A model generated the notes under the pieces. That model saw only the letters and a program-made list of their open reading frames with translations, was not told the origin of the DNA and searched no databases. 64,000 bases of DNA. It comes from Symsagittifera roscoffensis. Taxonomy: Eukaryota > Xenacoelomorpha > Acoela > Convolutidae. The position numbers and the translations under genes are program-made. Location of the stretch: the NCBI RefSeq assembly GCF_963678635.1, contig NC_087066.1:4278485-4342484 (forward strand). Direction: 5' to 3'. Within the stretch, counting starts at the first letter, position 1; the number at the start of each line of letters is the position of its first letter. Positions 41,913-52,097 of the stretch are shown here, one piece after another.

Positions 41913-43112
41913 ATGATGACCTTAACACCTCAATTAAGGAAATTAGCAATAAAAAAGAGAGCATCCCATCCCTCCTCAATTCGAGAGCCCGATTTAGATT
42001 TTCGAAAACTAGTAGACAAGCTAGAGCAAGCAGAAATCACAATGAATTTTGAAGAAACAGAAAATCTGAAATTACAATATGTTAATCGGATTGAAACAAA
42101 TACCACAAATATCAATAATATACAGGATTCAGATACAGACCTCGTTGAAAAAATCACTGAAATACTCAATATTTATGAAAAACACCCAAACTTTAAAGGC
42201 AAACCATCTTTCAAAAAATGGTGTAATTATTGCCGACGATACGGACATAGTATTTCCGAATGTAGACAAAAACAACAGGACAATCAAAACAAACCTCAAA
42301 AAAATAAAGAGCCAAATAAATCATTCTATCAATACATGAAGAAAGATCAAAATCTACCGAACAAAAATGTATATAGCAACAACAGTTCAGGAAAACCACT
42401 ACCGAACAATACCAACTACACGAGAAATCAATCACCATATAACTCAAGTTATAGAGGAACATCACCAGAACGAAAAAATACACAAAATTCGTCACAAAAT
42501 CATTACAATAGACCAAATAGTCGAAATAACTACTCCAGATCAAATTCAAATACAACACAATTTGTTTCTAGATCTAATTCCCAATCAAGAAATAATTACT
42601 ATCCAAACAATCAATCACGAAACTCATCATACAATAGAAATAGAAACTACTCCAATAATCGGAATAGAAGTTATTCAAACAACCGAAACCAGAATTACCC
42701 GAACAATCGATCAAGGAATAAATCATATAATAGATCAAACTACAACAGACCAAACAATAATTATCAAAACAGATCACGAAATAATTCACAAAATCGACAT
42801 TCAAGTTATAATAATCGTTATAGAAATTATTCCCAATCACCACACAGGAATAATAACCATTATAATAATTCTAACAATCGCCACAGAAGTAGTACACCTA
42901 AACATCAAAGAAATATTAATCAAGTACAATCAAACCCAGAAACAACATCAGACCCCCCAGGTATTGATGACACAGGAAATAACGAACTACAACTAAATCA
43001 AATAAACTGTGAATCATCAGATTCAGAAAGTGATACAGAAAACACTACCTCCATAAATATGATAGCAATCGAAAATGACTACGAACCTATTATACAACCT
43101 ATAAAATTTTAA
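41913..43112 (+). pseudogene. gag: E1 Gag C-terminal part with zinc knuckle and RS/N-rich tail
   Basis: This is 399 codons continuing Gag in a different frame. A nucleocapsid knuckle with C-x2-C-x4-H-x4-C spacing lies at 42222-42263 (CNYCRRYGH...C). It is followed by about 230 residues made almost entirely of Asn, Arg, Ser, Tyr and Gln, rich in RN, SR and NY steps. The knuckle implies nucleic-acid binding. The tail is low-complexity, like RNA-binding and condensate-forming proteins (inference). An acidic end closes the frame. Confidence 0.8.
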
Positions 43113-43680
43113 ATAAACCATTTAAACAAATATTCCATATCACTGATATTAAACACAATATCATTGGAATACCATTTATCTCTAAATATATACCAACAAT
43201 CAACATTTTGAATAGTAAAATACTAATCAAAGATAAATAAACAAAAACAAAAGACACATCCCTAACATTTTTTCAAAGATTAAATAAACAACCACCATTC
43301 TTTTCAAAATTTTATCCGATATATAATCAACAAAGAAAACACCTGAAACCACTATCAGGAAACATGTATAATTTTTCAATAAAACAAGTTCACCAATATG
43401 ATAAAAAACAAAACAAACAACAACTCCATTACCTTTAGGACTTTTAGGCTATTGCGAAACCAACGCTACGATATCACCAATACATGAAAAAGCATACCGC
43501 GTAAATAATATACTCCAATTATTAGATATTTGTCAATCTACAATTCTTAATGAAGAATTATCCATAAATAATATAATAAGTAATGAAAAAAGAAATACAG
43601 ATTGTTTCACAAAAACTCCATATTTCAAACCTACATTCAACATAAGTAACTACACAGAGACTCAACAGAAGTTTTTAACA
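43113..43680 (+). pseudogene. pol: E1 pol N-terminal region, broken
   Basis: Fragments such as FHITDIKHNIIGIPF and LNKQPPFFSKFYPIYNQQRK (43135-43320) are followed after a frame change by LPLGLLGYCETN (about 43430). They outline the Pol part ahead of RT. An in-frame TAA lies at 43238-43240, and an indel or small deletion near 43400 changes frame. I found no intact D-S/T-G protease core. The RT-frame reading is open from about 43410. Confidence 0.6.
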
Positions 43681-45300
43681 ATGTTTAACTTTCAACATTC
43701 ACAAATAACACAAGACGAATTTGATAAATTAGCCAAACAGCTAATAAAATATTCATCAGTCTATGCAACATCTAAATTTGATGTTGGCAAAATCAGTTCA
43801 TCACTACATCTCCCATTAAAACCTGACGCAGTTTTCAAAAAACAAAGAGCAAGTAAAGTACCAATTCATTTACACGATAAAGTGAACAGATTACTCGATA
43901 TTTTAGAACAATACAAAATTATATCACAGGTAAACAAAGAAGAACAACACAAAGGTAACACATTTATCAACCCTGTTATCATCCTAGCAAAAGGAGAATC
44001 ATTAAAAATAGTTCTAGACGCTAGATACCTTAATTCACTAATGGACGAATCAAAATGCAATTGGCCTATTGAACCAATACAAGTTATTTTAACAAAAATA
44101 AACGGAAAATACTTTACAACCGCAGATATGAATAGTGCATATAATCAAATGCCATTAGATGAACAATCGCGACGCTTAACACAATTTGTTATTGGAAATC
44201 AGCAATATGAATTCAACCGCCTATTCTATGGAATATCCATAGGACCAGCAGCATTTTCAGCTTTTATGAGCAAAATTTTTAGACCACTAATACTCAAGAA
44301 AAACGCAATCACTTATTTAGACAATGTTTTTATGCAAACACAGACAAAAGAAGAAATGTTTAAAGTTTTAGAACACTATCACAAAATACTTCAGAACGAA
44401 AATCTGAAGGCCGCCCCCGATAAATCACACTTCTTTTTAACACGAGTAAAATTCTTAGGACATAATATAGAAAGAAAAACAATCACCCCATTAAAATCAC
44501 GCATTGATGCTATTCAAAAACTCCAACTACCAACAAACAAAAAGAAAATCCAAGAATTCCTTGGAATGCTAAATTTTTTAAGTAAATATGTCTATAAAAT
44601 GCAATTATACCTAAGACCATTTTATAATATACTTAGACAACAAAATAATTTTGAATGGAACACAGAACATCAAGCACGATTTGAAGAAATTAAAAAACTC
44701 CTAACTGAACAAATTTCGAATACAATTCCAGATCCAAATCAACCATTCTATGCAATGTGCGATGCTTCGAATTTTGGCATCGGCGCAGCATTATTACAAT
44801 CACACAATGGCACAAACAAAATGAATCCTATATCAGCAAATTCTCGATTATTCACTCAAGCAGAGCTACGACTCTCAACTCTAATGAGAGAGTGTACAGC
44901 TATAATATATACACTAACAGAATATGAATTTCTGATACTTGGATCAAAACATCCAACAGTTCTTTTCACAGATCACAAACCAATCATTTTTCTCTTTACA
45001 CAAAAATCTAATCCAAATCACCGAGTTTATAGATTTCAACTAATTCTAATGAAATTCCCAAACTTACATATAGTTTGGACAGCAGGAAAAAATCTTGCAT
45101 TACCAGACACATTAAGTCGAAATACACCACCTGAATTACTTACACGTAAAACTACAGTTGAAATACCTAAAAATATAAAATTCTACCTTGCAGAAAACGA
45201 AACATCACCCCGACTAGAATGCAAATATGCAGTAAAAACTGACGTTGAACAATCACAGATAAACAATCTACAACACTTCCCACTCTATTTAGATTGCTAA
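43681..45300 (+). CDS. pol: E1 reverse transcriptase-RNase H
   Basis: This is 539 codons. RT shows VLDARYLNS, FTTADMNSAYNQMPLD, then LTQF, and RLFYGISIGPAAFSAFMSKIF. The active site is YLDN (residues 212-215, 44314-44325) where YxDD is expected, so the second catalytic Asp is Asn. Next come KAAPDKS and KFLGH. RNase H has AMCDASNFGIGAALLQ, ECTAIIYTL, FTDHKP and LPDTLSR. The D-to-N change alone should abolish polymerisation. The stop TAA at 45298-45300 is in frame with further Pol sequence, so it is probably a nonsense change rather than the natural end. Confidence 0.92.
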   Translation: MFNFQHSQITQDEFDKLAKQLIKYSSVYATSKFDVGKISSSLHLPLKPDAVFKKQRASKVPIHLHDKVNRLLDILEQYKIISQVNKEEQHKGNTFINPVIILAKGESLKIVLDARYLNSLMDESKCNWPIEPIQVILTKINGKYFTTADMNSAYNQMPLDEQSRRLTQFVIGNQQYEFNRLFYGISIGPAAFSAFMSKIFRPLILKKNAITYLDNVFMQTQTKEEMFKVLEHYHKILQNENLKAAPDKSHFFLTRVKFLGHNIERKTITPLKSRIDAIQKLQLPTNKKKIQEFLGMLNFLSKYVYKMQLYLRPFYNILRQQNNFEWNTEHQARFEEIKKLLTEQISNTIPDPNQPFYAMCDASNFGIGAALLQSHNGTNKMNPISANSRLFTQAELRLSTLMRECTAIIYTLTEYEFLILGSKHPTVLFTDHKPIIFLFTQKSNPNHRVYRFQLILMKFPNLHIVWTAGKNLALPDTLSRNTPPELLTRKTTVEIPKNIKFYLAENETSPRLECKYAVKTDVEQSQINNLQHFPLYLDC

Positions 45301-45822
45301 AATAATCACTACGAAGTTGATCTACTTGGAACATCAACTTTCAAACCAATTCCATACTCACAATGGATAAAAAATAACACCCAACAAAAAAGAGTAAAAC
45401 AACACCCGCATAAAAAAGACCTTTTTCCATTAATTGAAAAAGAAAACCTAACTGATAAAATAAATTTATCAGGACCACAAACAAACGATTCAAAATACAC
45501 AATAAATCAAGTTTTTGACCTCCATGACCCACTTGATACAATTCCTTTATCTAAATTAGAAATAGAAAACATTTTTCTCCCCCCAACAGATAAAATTACA
45601 ATTAATACTTTGAAACAATATCAAAATCTTGACCCAGTAGTTAGACAACTAAAATCATGGCACCAATATAAAACTAAACCCGTCAAGGCAGATACAACTA
45701 TTTTAGGAAATAAAACACTCCTCCGATATTTTCGAAAATTCAATAATACAACAATTAACGAAAACACAGACCTTCTAGAATAAAAATTAAATGAATTTAC
45801 AGTTCCCTGTCTCCCTCTAAGT
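45301..45822 (+). pseudogene. pol: E1 Pol linker between RNase H and integrase, with two stops
   Basis: The RT frame continues after TAA 45298 for 160 codons without another stop, up to TAA 45781-45783, and then runs into the integrase in the same frame. The content (NHYEVDLLGTSTF, VFDLHDPLDTIPLSKLEIENIF) is typical tether sequence with no catalytic motif. RT and integrase therefore form one frame from 43681 to 47334 broken only by two TAA codons. Confidence 0.8.
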
Positions 45823-47334
45823 ATGATTCTTATAGCTTTTAATATTTCGCATACACAAAACATTAAAGGACACTCTGGATCAGAGAAAACATATTCAAAT
45901 TTCATACAAAACTTTTATTTTCCAAATGCACCAATTTGGATAAAAGTACTATGCAATGATTGTATAGTATGTCAGCTAAATAAACCTTATCCAAATCAAA
46001 AACAAATAGCACAAAAACAAGATTTTAAAGGACAAAGTTTGTACTTTAACCACCGTATTTCATTTGATACAAAAGGACCAATTTCACCCTCATCCGAAGG
46101 AAATTCCTACATTATGGTAATTGTTGACGCGTTTACACATTATGTAGCACTTAACCCAGTACCACATTGTAACGCTTATTATGCTTACACAACACTATAT
46201 GAACACTGGATAGCCAAATTCGGACTACCAGAAATTCTAGTTACAGATAACGGTACAGAATTCATAAATAATGAAATTATCACACTATGTCATCTATATA
46301 ACATCAAACACAAACCACGTACATCTCACGCACCTTGGACAAACGGCTTAGTCGAAGGTATGAACCGTTCACTACAAGAATATCTTAGATGTATCATCAA
46401 TGGAAATGATACAAGATATACCGAATGGTCAGCAGATGTAAAACTATTTCCCTTAGCATATAATTCACAAATCACGACAACTCTAGGAATGTCACCATAT
46501 GAAATGGTTTTTAATCAAAAGCCACGCAAACCGATTATGTTTACAGCAAACTCTCATAAAAATGCACAAAGTTATTGTCAACTGAATAAAGAATCAATTT
46601 GTTACAACTTACCTTTACATACACACGATGAAGATCATTTTCATCACCCACAAATTCTTAAATTAGCCTCCGGTACACACACCGAATGGATTTTAAATAG
46701 AGATAAAAAACACAATGAAATTTACCAAAAAGTAACAAAAAAGTTGTTACAAAGACAAAACATTAATGAACAAATAAATTCACGCTTTTCACCAGCCTCC
46801 GATTTAAAAATTGGAACATTTGTTTTAATAACCAATTTTAACACTCAAAAAGGAATCTCTAAAAAACTACAACCCCTTCGTAAAGGACCATACCAAATAA
46901 TTGCCAAACCCACAGATGTCACATATAAAATTACCGACTCAGACAAAAAAGAAATTGTCCAACACCGAAACAACTTATTACCTTATTACCCAAAAGAGTA
47001 CGCACTACCCGAACTAACTCAATTATATTCTTTCACAGGTTTAAAAGTTATTCAAAATTATCCACATACGGAAAATAAAACAAAGGAACAACATGACATT
47101 CACCTCGAAAACCAAAATAAAAAATCAACTACAACAAAAAAGCTAGATCAAAATACACCACAAAAAGAAAGAAAAAATAGAAAAATGATAGAAAAAATAA
47201 TACCTCAAGAACAAATCGACAAATCAGAACATAGAGAGTCATCACGACTTAGAAATCAACCACGTAAAAACTATAAAACATTCATTCCACAATCTAAAAT
47301 CTTAAAGAAAGTCGAATTTCAAAAACAGCTTTAA
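45823..47334 (+). CDS. pol: E1 integrase
   Basis: This is 503 codons in the same frame as RT. The HHCC finger is seen in NISHTQNIKGHSG and CNDCIVCQ. The core has ISFDTKGP, VTDNGTEF and NGLVEGMNRS, giving a D, D-35-E arrangement. A GPYQIIAKP segment marks the C-terminal SH3-like part, followed by about 110 Lys/Gln-rich residues. All catalytic residues appear present. It would insert element DNA; the 4-bp target duplications of E1 and E2 fit this enzyme class. Confidence 0.92.
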   Translation: MILIAFNISHTQNIKGHSGSEKTYSNFIQNFYFPNAPIWIKVLCNDCIVCQLNKPYPNQKQIAQKQDFKGQSLYFNHRISFDTKGPISPSSEGNSYIMVIVDAFTHYVALNPVPHCNAYYAYTTLYEHWIAKFGLPEILVTDNGTEFINNEIITLCHLYNIKHKPRTSHAPWTNGLVEGMNRSLQEYLRCIINGNDTRYTEWSADVKLFPLAYNSQITTTLGMSPYEMVFNQKPRKPIMFTANSHKNAQSYCQLNKESICYNLPLHTHDEDHFHHPQILKLASGTHTEWILNRDKKHNEIYQKVTKKLLQRQNINEQINSRFSPASDLKIGTFVLITNFNTQKGISKKLQPLRKGPYQIIAKPTDVTYKITDSDKKEIVQHRNNLLPYYPKEYALPELTQLYSFTGLKVIQNYPHTENKTKEQHDIHLENQNKKSTTTKKLDQNTPQKERKNRKMIEKIIPQEQIDKSEHRESSRLRNQPRKNYKTFIPQSKILKKVEFQKQL

Positions 47335-47935
47335 ATTTAGATTTAATAATTTTTGCACCTCTGAAATATTTTGAACTTTCATTTTTCAAAATAACATGCT
47401 GACAAATACGCAATGATTCTAGTTCATAATTAGCCAATAGGATTCATCCAATCCGTCACCTTCTCTAACTCTAACACAGATCAACTAGACGAACGATATT
47501 AAACTCCAGGCATATCTATAACTATAACTTTGCGACCTCCAGGTCAAAAATAAGCAAACCATTCCAACTTGACAACTTGACAACTAACATAAATATCACC
47601 ATAATATCATAACCCTCCCTTATCTAATAAACCAAAGATCAACAATATTTCCCCAACCTAGACCTCAAATACCCCCCAAACAAATATGTTAAATTAGCCT
47701 AAAGTGAAAGAACGACCATTTTAATTAGCCTAAAGTATAAAAATCTCAAACATACCCCAGATCACTTGACAAATGAAAATAAAGACAAACAAGACCTCCC
47801 AATCACCATAAAATTTGCCCCCAACAATTTTTCACAAAACTCGACCCACTTGTCAAAAAACCAATAAATAATTCGACCACACTTGAAAATTGCCTCAAAC
47901 AACAAAAAATATTCGATCGAGAAGCCATTTCTTAA
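47335..47935 (+). other. E1 intergenic spacer after integrase
   Basis: These 600 bases are AT-rich with no ORF above 60 codons. AATTAGCCTAAAGT is directly repeated at 47692-47705 and 47723-47736. It precedes the two small membrane ORFs and could hold splice sites. Confidence 0.5.
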
Positions 47936-48166
47936 ATGCTCTTCTCTCGACCAGTTACCATAATTCTAAACATTCTCGCAAACTTTTTCACAAGATTTAA
48001 ACCTTTCATCATATTTCTTTTTGATACCTTTGAATCTTTTCTAATAATCTTAATCATTTTTTGCAATATTTTTTTAATTTTCTATTCCATATTTGAACTA
48101 TACCTCCAGCTTTCAAAAGCTATTGACTATATCCACAGGTACGCTTCACAAAACTTATCTAAATGA
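47936..48166 (+). CDS. E1 small membrane ORF 1 (76 aa)
   Basis: This is strongly hydrophobic: VTIILNILANFF and then FIIFLFDTFESFLIILIIFCNIFLIFY, enough for one long or two membrane helices, with a short polar C-terminus. Its TGA stop overlaps the next start as ATGA (48163-48166), suggesting coupled translation. No family is recognised. A viroporin-like role would be speculation. Confidence 0.5.
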   Translation: MLFSRPVTIILNILANFFTRFKPFIIFLFDTFESFLIILIIFCNIFLIFYSIFELYLQLSKAIDYIHRYASQNLSK

Positions 48167-48351
48167 TACGAACCATTTTTAGTAGAACAGATATTTTTTT
48201 ACTATTTGTAATTTTTATAACATTTCTATCATCCCTCATCTTGACAATATGCAAATGTATAAAGAAAGCAATTATCACATTCGCCCTAGCAACAATCCTC
48301 CTAATACTTTTTCTAGAAGAATACTACAATAAACATAAATTTTTCCACTAA
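48163..48351 (+). CDS. E1 small membrane ORF 2 (62 aa)
   Basis: It has two hydrophobic stretches (IFLLFVIFITFLSSLILTI and AIITFALATILLILFL) separated by CKCIKK, and starts in the ATGA overlap with ORF 1. Its last 12 codons overlap the methionine-less frame at 48317. It is not recognised. It may be a stand-alone membrane protein, or the sequence here may mainly serve as an intron end. Confidence 0.45.
   Translation: MIRTIFSRTDIFLLFVIFITFLSSLILTICKCIKKAIITFALATILLILFLEEYYNKHKFFH
48308..48316 (+). promoter_or_regulatory. Splice-acceptor-like site
   Basis: CTAATACTTTTTCTAG (48301-48316) combines a branch-like CTAAT, a pyrimidine run and a terminal AG. The long methionine-less frame opens at the very next base. 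Confidence 0.5.
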
Positions 48352-49462
48352 AAGAATAGATCAAAAACCATCAAAAATTGCTAACCAACAATCACATAGT
48401 CAGTCTTCACCGACATCATCCCAAGAAAACCCGACACCGCCTTCAACTACCCAAAACCCCCAAACATCTACACGAATTTCTTTTCAAGATAACCCATATA
48501 CCTTTGAAGAACGACACGCTCGCTTATCAGAACCACTAGAACCAGTTCAACGACAAGCACCTCTAAGCGAACCAACATATAACTTATACCCAACACTACC
48601 ACAAGAATTAAGTAGAATAAGAAATCCTAGTCAAAACCAAAATACAGTCGAAATAAATAGACAAATTATACATCCTCGACGAAACAGAAATTTTCAAACT
48701 CCCCGAGTTCATTTTGATATACCTCAATCCCCATCACAAAGTACACCAGAAAACCCCATTGGTATATTACCAGAAACCCCTACGCTTCTTTCACAACGTA
48801 GCACCTCAAGCCTACCATCAGATTACTTAGGCTCAACACCAACATCTGAACAAATACGTGAAAATCCCTTTAACCCTACAAACCAAACATCACGACTACC
48901 ATACTGGACAACACATTCATTCACACAAGGTGAACCAAATTTAATCAATGATCCAATAGACATTTCTACGGATACAACAACATCCTCATCACTACCAGAA
49001 ACATTATCACTACCATCAACACCATCAATAAGCCAGATTTCACCACCACCTTTTAACTTAAATTTCCCAAATAACCTCGACGCCAGATATCGAGAACAAT
49101 CATCAACAAATATTCCTTTAAGACTAGACTGGAATACATTCACAGCACCTCCACCATTATTTGGACAACACCTAGAAAGTAACCGACATCACAGTTGGGC
49201 ACTAAATAGACTACAATATAGACAAGACATTCACGAAGACATTCGTGCTCATAACATCCAAATACTCCAACAGAATAGTCTACAATTAAAATTTGAAATC
49301 ACGGTTAAATTAAACAACATTACTCAACATCCCTATCCATTAAATCCACCAAATATAACAGCTCAATCCCTACCACCACCATTTATAACAACTGAAGTAA
49401 TATACAAATACGACAGATATACCAAAAAGACAATTGGTTACATCACATTTTATAACCCATAA
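48317..49462 (+). CDS. E1 methionine-less ORF (381 codons), Pro/Ser/Thr/Gln-rich
   Basis: Read codon by codon, this frame has no stop for 381 codons and not one ATG, so it cannot start by ordinary initiation. The first half is disordered (Pro, Ser, Thr, Gln). The last 120 residues look folded (RLDWNTFTAPPPLFGQHL, then FEITVKLNNITQHPYP and YKYDRYTKKTIGYITFYNP). It opens right after an acceptor-like TTTTTCTAG, so it is probably the second exon of a spliced accessory gene. A +1 frameshift from the membrane ORF at 48163 is an alternative. Its composition resembles the N-terminal part of ORF-X (52094). No family is recognised. Confidence 0.6.
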   Translation, partial: KNTTININFSTKRIDQKPSKIANQQSHSQSSPTSSQENPTPPSTTQNPQTSTRISFQDNPYTFEERHARLSEPLEPVQRQAPLSEPTYNLYPTLPQELSRIRNPSQNQNTVEINRQIIHPRRNRNFQTPRVHFDIPQSPSQSTPENPIGILPETPTLLSQRSTSSLPSDYLGSTPTSEQIRENPFNPTNQTSRLPYWTTHSFTQGEPNLINDPIDISTDTTTSSSLPETLSLPSTPSISQISPPPFNLNFPNNLDARYREQSSTNIPLRLDWNTFTAPPPLFGQHLESNRHHSWALNRLQYRQDIHEDIRAHNIQILQQNSLQLKFEITVKLNNITQHPYPLNPPNITAQSLPPPFITTEVIYKYDRYTKKTIGYITFYNP

Positions 49463-49479
49463 TCAGGATTGTCATACAC

Positions 49480-52097
49480 ATGTATATTCTAAAAATTTTA
49501 ATTTTTCTCCAACTCCTTTTTCTAATAAACTCAAATGAAAACATAAACCCTTCCCCCCGCACAGGACCCCAAGATTTATTAGTAACACATTACGATTGTG
49601 ACGAAAACGAACAAAAAACATTACACAAATATGCAATAAATCAAGTATCACAATGCGAAACAGAACCACAAGCTATAGAAACAACAAATGTAATAGCGAC
49701 ACTTTATTCAAAGCCCGAGCAACAACAGTTAAAGGATATAAATTCACAGCGACATTTTCCGAAAAGAAAGTACATTGTTCACAAGTCTCAAATGGAAATA
49801 AAAACCGACTTGACCACGAATCATTCTACCAAAGTAATATCGAACGACTTCTACATCTCAATCCCGAAGATTGTAAAAACGAGTTACTAAGACTCAATAT
49901 CACAAGAAATAAAAACACTGATAGAAAATTAGTATCTTTCCAAGTTTTTGCAGATTCTGTACATCAAGCAGAACTCAAAAGATATCAAGGACATATAAAA
50001 TTAGATGAAAAATACCCATACAACGGCGCACACGGAAGATTAACTTATGATATACACGATAAACACTGGATACCACACATTGGTATAAATGACCCATCAA
50101 ACTGCAAAGCAGACACAAAAAATAAAGGATATCAAGAAATCATGTTTTTTGATTGGAAAATACAACTCGAAAAAATACAACTCACACGCGATTTATCAGA
50201 CAACACAATGATCTATCAAGGAATTAGATTACCTTGTAAAAACGGCCAAGGCTATTGTGACCCTACAACACGAACACAAGCAACAATTGTTTGGTTCCCT
50301 GAAGACACATGTACAACATTTCAAGTAGCAAAAATACACGCTCGTATGATAAAATTTCACGAAAAATATTTCATACAATCAATTCCATACGACCAAGTCC
50401 ATCCGTCACGAAGACAATGTTCTAATTTTAGAAACATACACAATATAGAAAATAAATTGACACGTTTCCAAATATATCAAGAAGCAGAACTTGCATGTAA
50501 ATACAGAAATCCACTTCACAAAACACAATACTCCGAGATATTAGTTGAATACGAAAAAGGATTCGACATGACCACTGGAAAAGTAAAAATCGACCCATAC
50601 GCCACAAGTCACCCTATAAACGAAGGAACATCATATATACCAGTTGATTTTCAAAAAAGTAAAAATCAACCTGGTGGACATCTAAAGCCCCATGACACTA
50701 GAAGCACACGTTTACAAGAATTATCACTAATGAATAGTACATATTTCGGTAACATCCACTATGATATTCACCTAGATATGAAATAAGACTACACAATTAG
50801 CCGAATTTTTCAAGAAATGTCACTATCTGAATTAGAAACACTTCACCAGCTATGCGAATTAGAAAGGACACAAATCCTACAATCACTTGCACTAGCAGTA
50901 TTAAAAATACCCTACGCAGGGTATTTACTATCAGGAAATAGATCAAATTTTTTAGACTACGAAGGAAATATTTTATGGTTTTATACCTGTACCAAAAAAG
51001 TATCACCACTATATGTTTTTGAAGATAAACGATGCTATAAAAGAATCCCTATCTTTTATAAGAATAAAGTACACTTCGTTGACACACTTTCAAGACGAAC
51101 CTATTTCTGGGATACCGCAGTCCCATGTGGATCAGAAAATAGCCACAATGTAGTTCAACTGAACCCTGATGAAGATAAATATTACCTTCTTACTCCATAT
51201 CCCACATTAATGCAATCACTCAAAAAATTTTCACCTGAAAGCATTAGAGCTATTGTTCGAAACCCAAATATTGACTTACAATCAATTGGAATATATTCAA
51301 AATCCGATATACAACATCACATTAGAACACAACAATTCCAAGAATTATTAACACAAATGGACACAATACAAAGACAATCAATTGACCAAAACTTACGCAA
51401 ACTTGCCGAAACAGCAGGATTTGCAGATATTTATACACAAGACTATAGCGGATATTTTAAAGACATTAAAGACTATATATATCTAAACGGTGAAAAATAC
51501 CGACCACAAGATATTTCACCTATAAATATTTTTAGCTTTGTTACACTAAAAAATGAAATTCTCGATTTTCTAGGATGGCCCTACTACATCTTAGAAAAAT
51601 TGACTATTTTATACGCAATGTTTAACTTTATAGGATTTCTTTTTTCGCTTTTAAAAGGAATCTATAATACATGCGCTATACACACACAAGTAAATAGACA
51701 AGCAAGTGTAGCACGCATACTATTTGCAGGATTTTTTGGAATTTTTTCATCATCAATAAACAAAATTCTTTTAGATGCACAAATAAAGGAATACAACACA
51801 AAAATAGCAACAAGACAGAACACATACGACGAAGAACATAACAATGTAGACATTACGCCTACAGCACCACAGTTACCACCACTACCACATAACCATCCAT
51901 TATCACTGGTCCCACGAAATTTTCGAAATTTAGCAATAACAAATAATCCAAATTTTGGACCAACCATATCACAAAGTCCCATTCAACATATAATGACACA
52001 CCATCCCCTAGATGAAAATACATATGAACAAATTATAGAACAACCCCATACCACCGCTTTTCAGTCTCAAAATAATAATTTTTTTAGCCCACGATGA
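49480..52097 (+). pseudogene. env: E1 env-like glycoprotein gene, broken in three pieces
   Basis: The first piece starts at ATG 49480 with a signal-peptide-like hydrophobic run. The frame shifts near 49.70-49.73 kb to the piece ending at 50786. The third piece, in the same frame as the second, follows an in-frame TAA (50784-50786) and runs to 52097. Spaced cysteines, a GNRSNFLDYEG motif near 50938 and following CxK...RIPI and DTLSRRT motifs recall class III-type fusion glycoproteins of jingchuvirus origin found in invertebrate retroelements. This is inference from motif pattern. A membrane anchor lies around 51600-51670, and the tail has a PTAP motif at 51858-51869. As it stands the gene cannot make a full protein. 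Confidence 0.65.

Noticed and set aside
42574..42843. Minus-strand Tyr/Asn-rich ORF
   Set aside because: It is a shadow of the low-complexity Asn/Arg/Ser tail of Gag.
41177..50786. Host with TAA reassigned to Gln
   Set aside because: It would explain the in-frame TAAs, but ORF-X and several other frames use TAA as an apparent natural end, and other frameshifts show that E1 is defective anyway.
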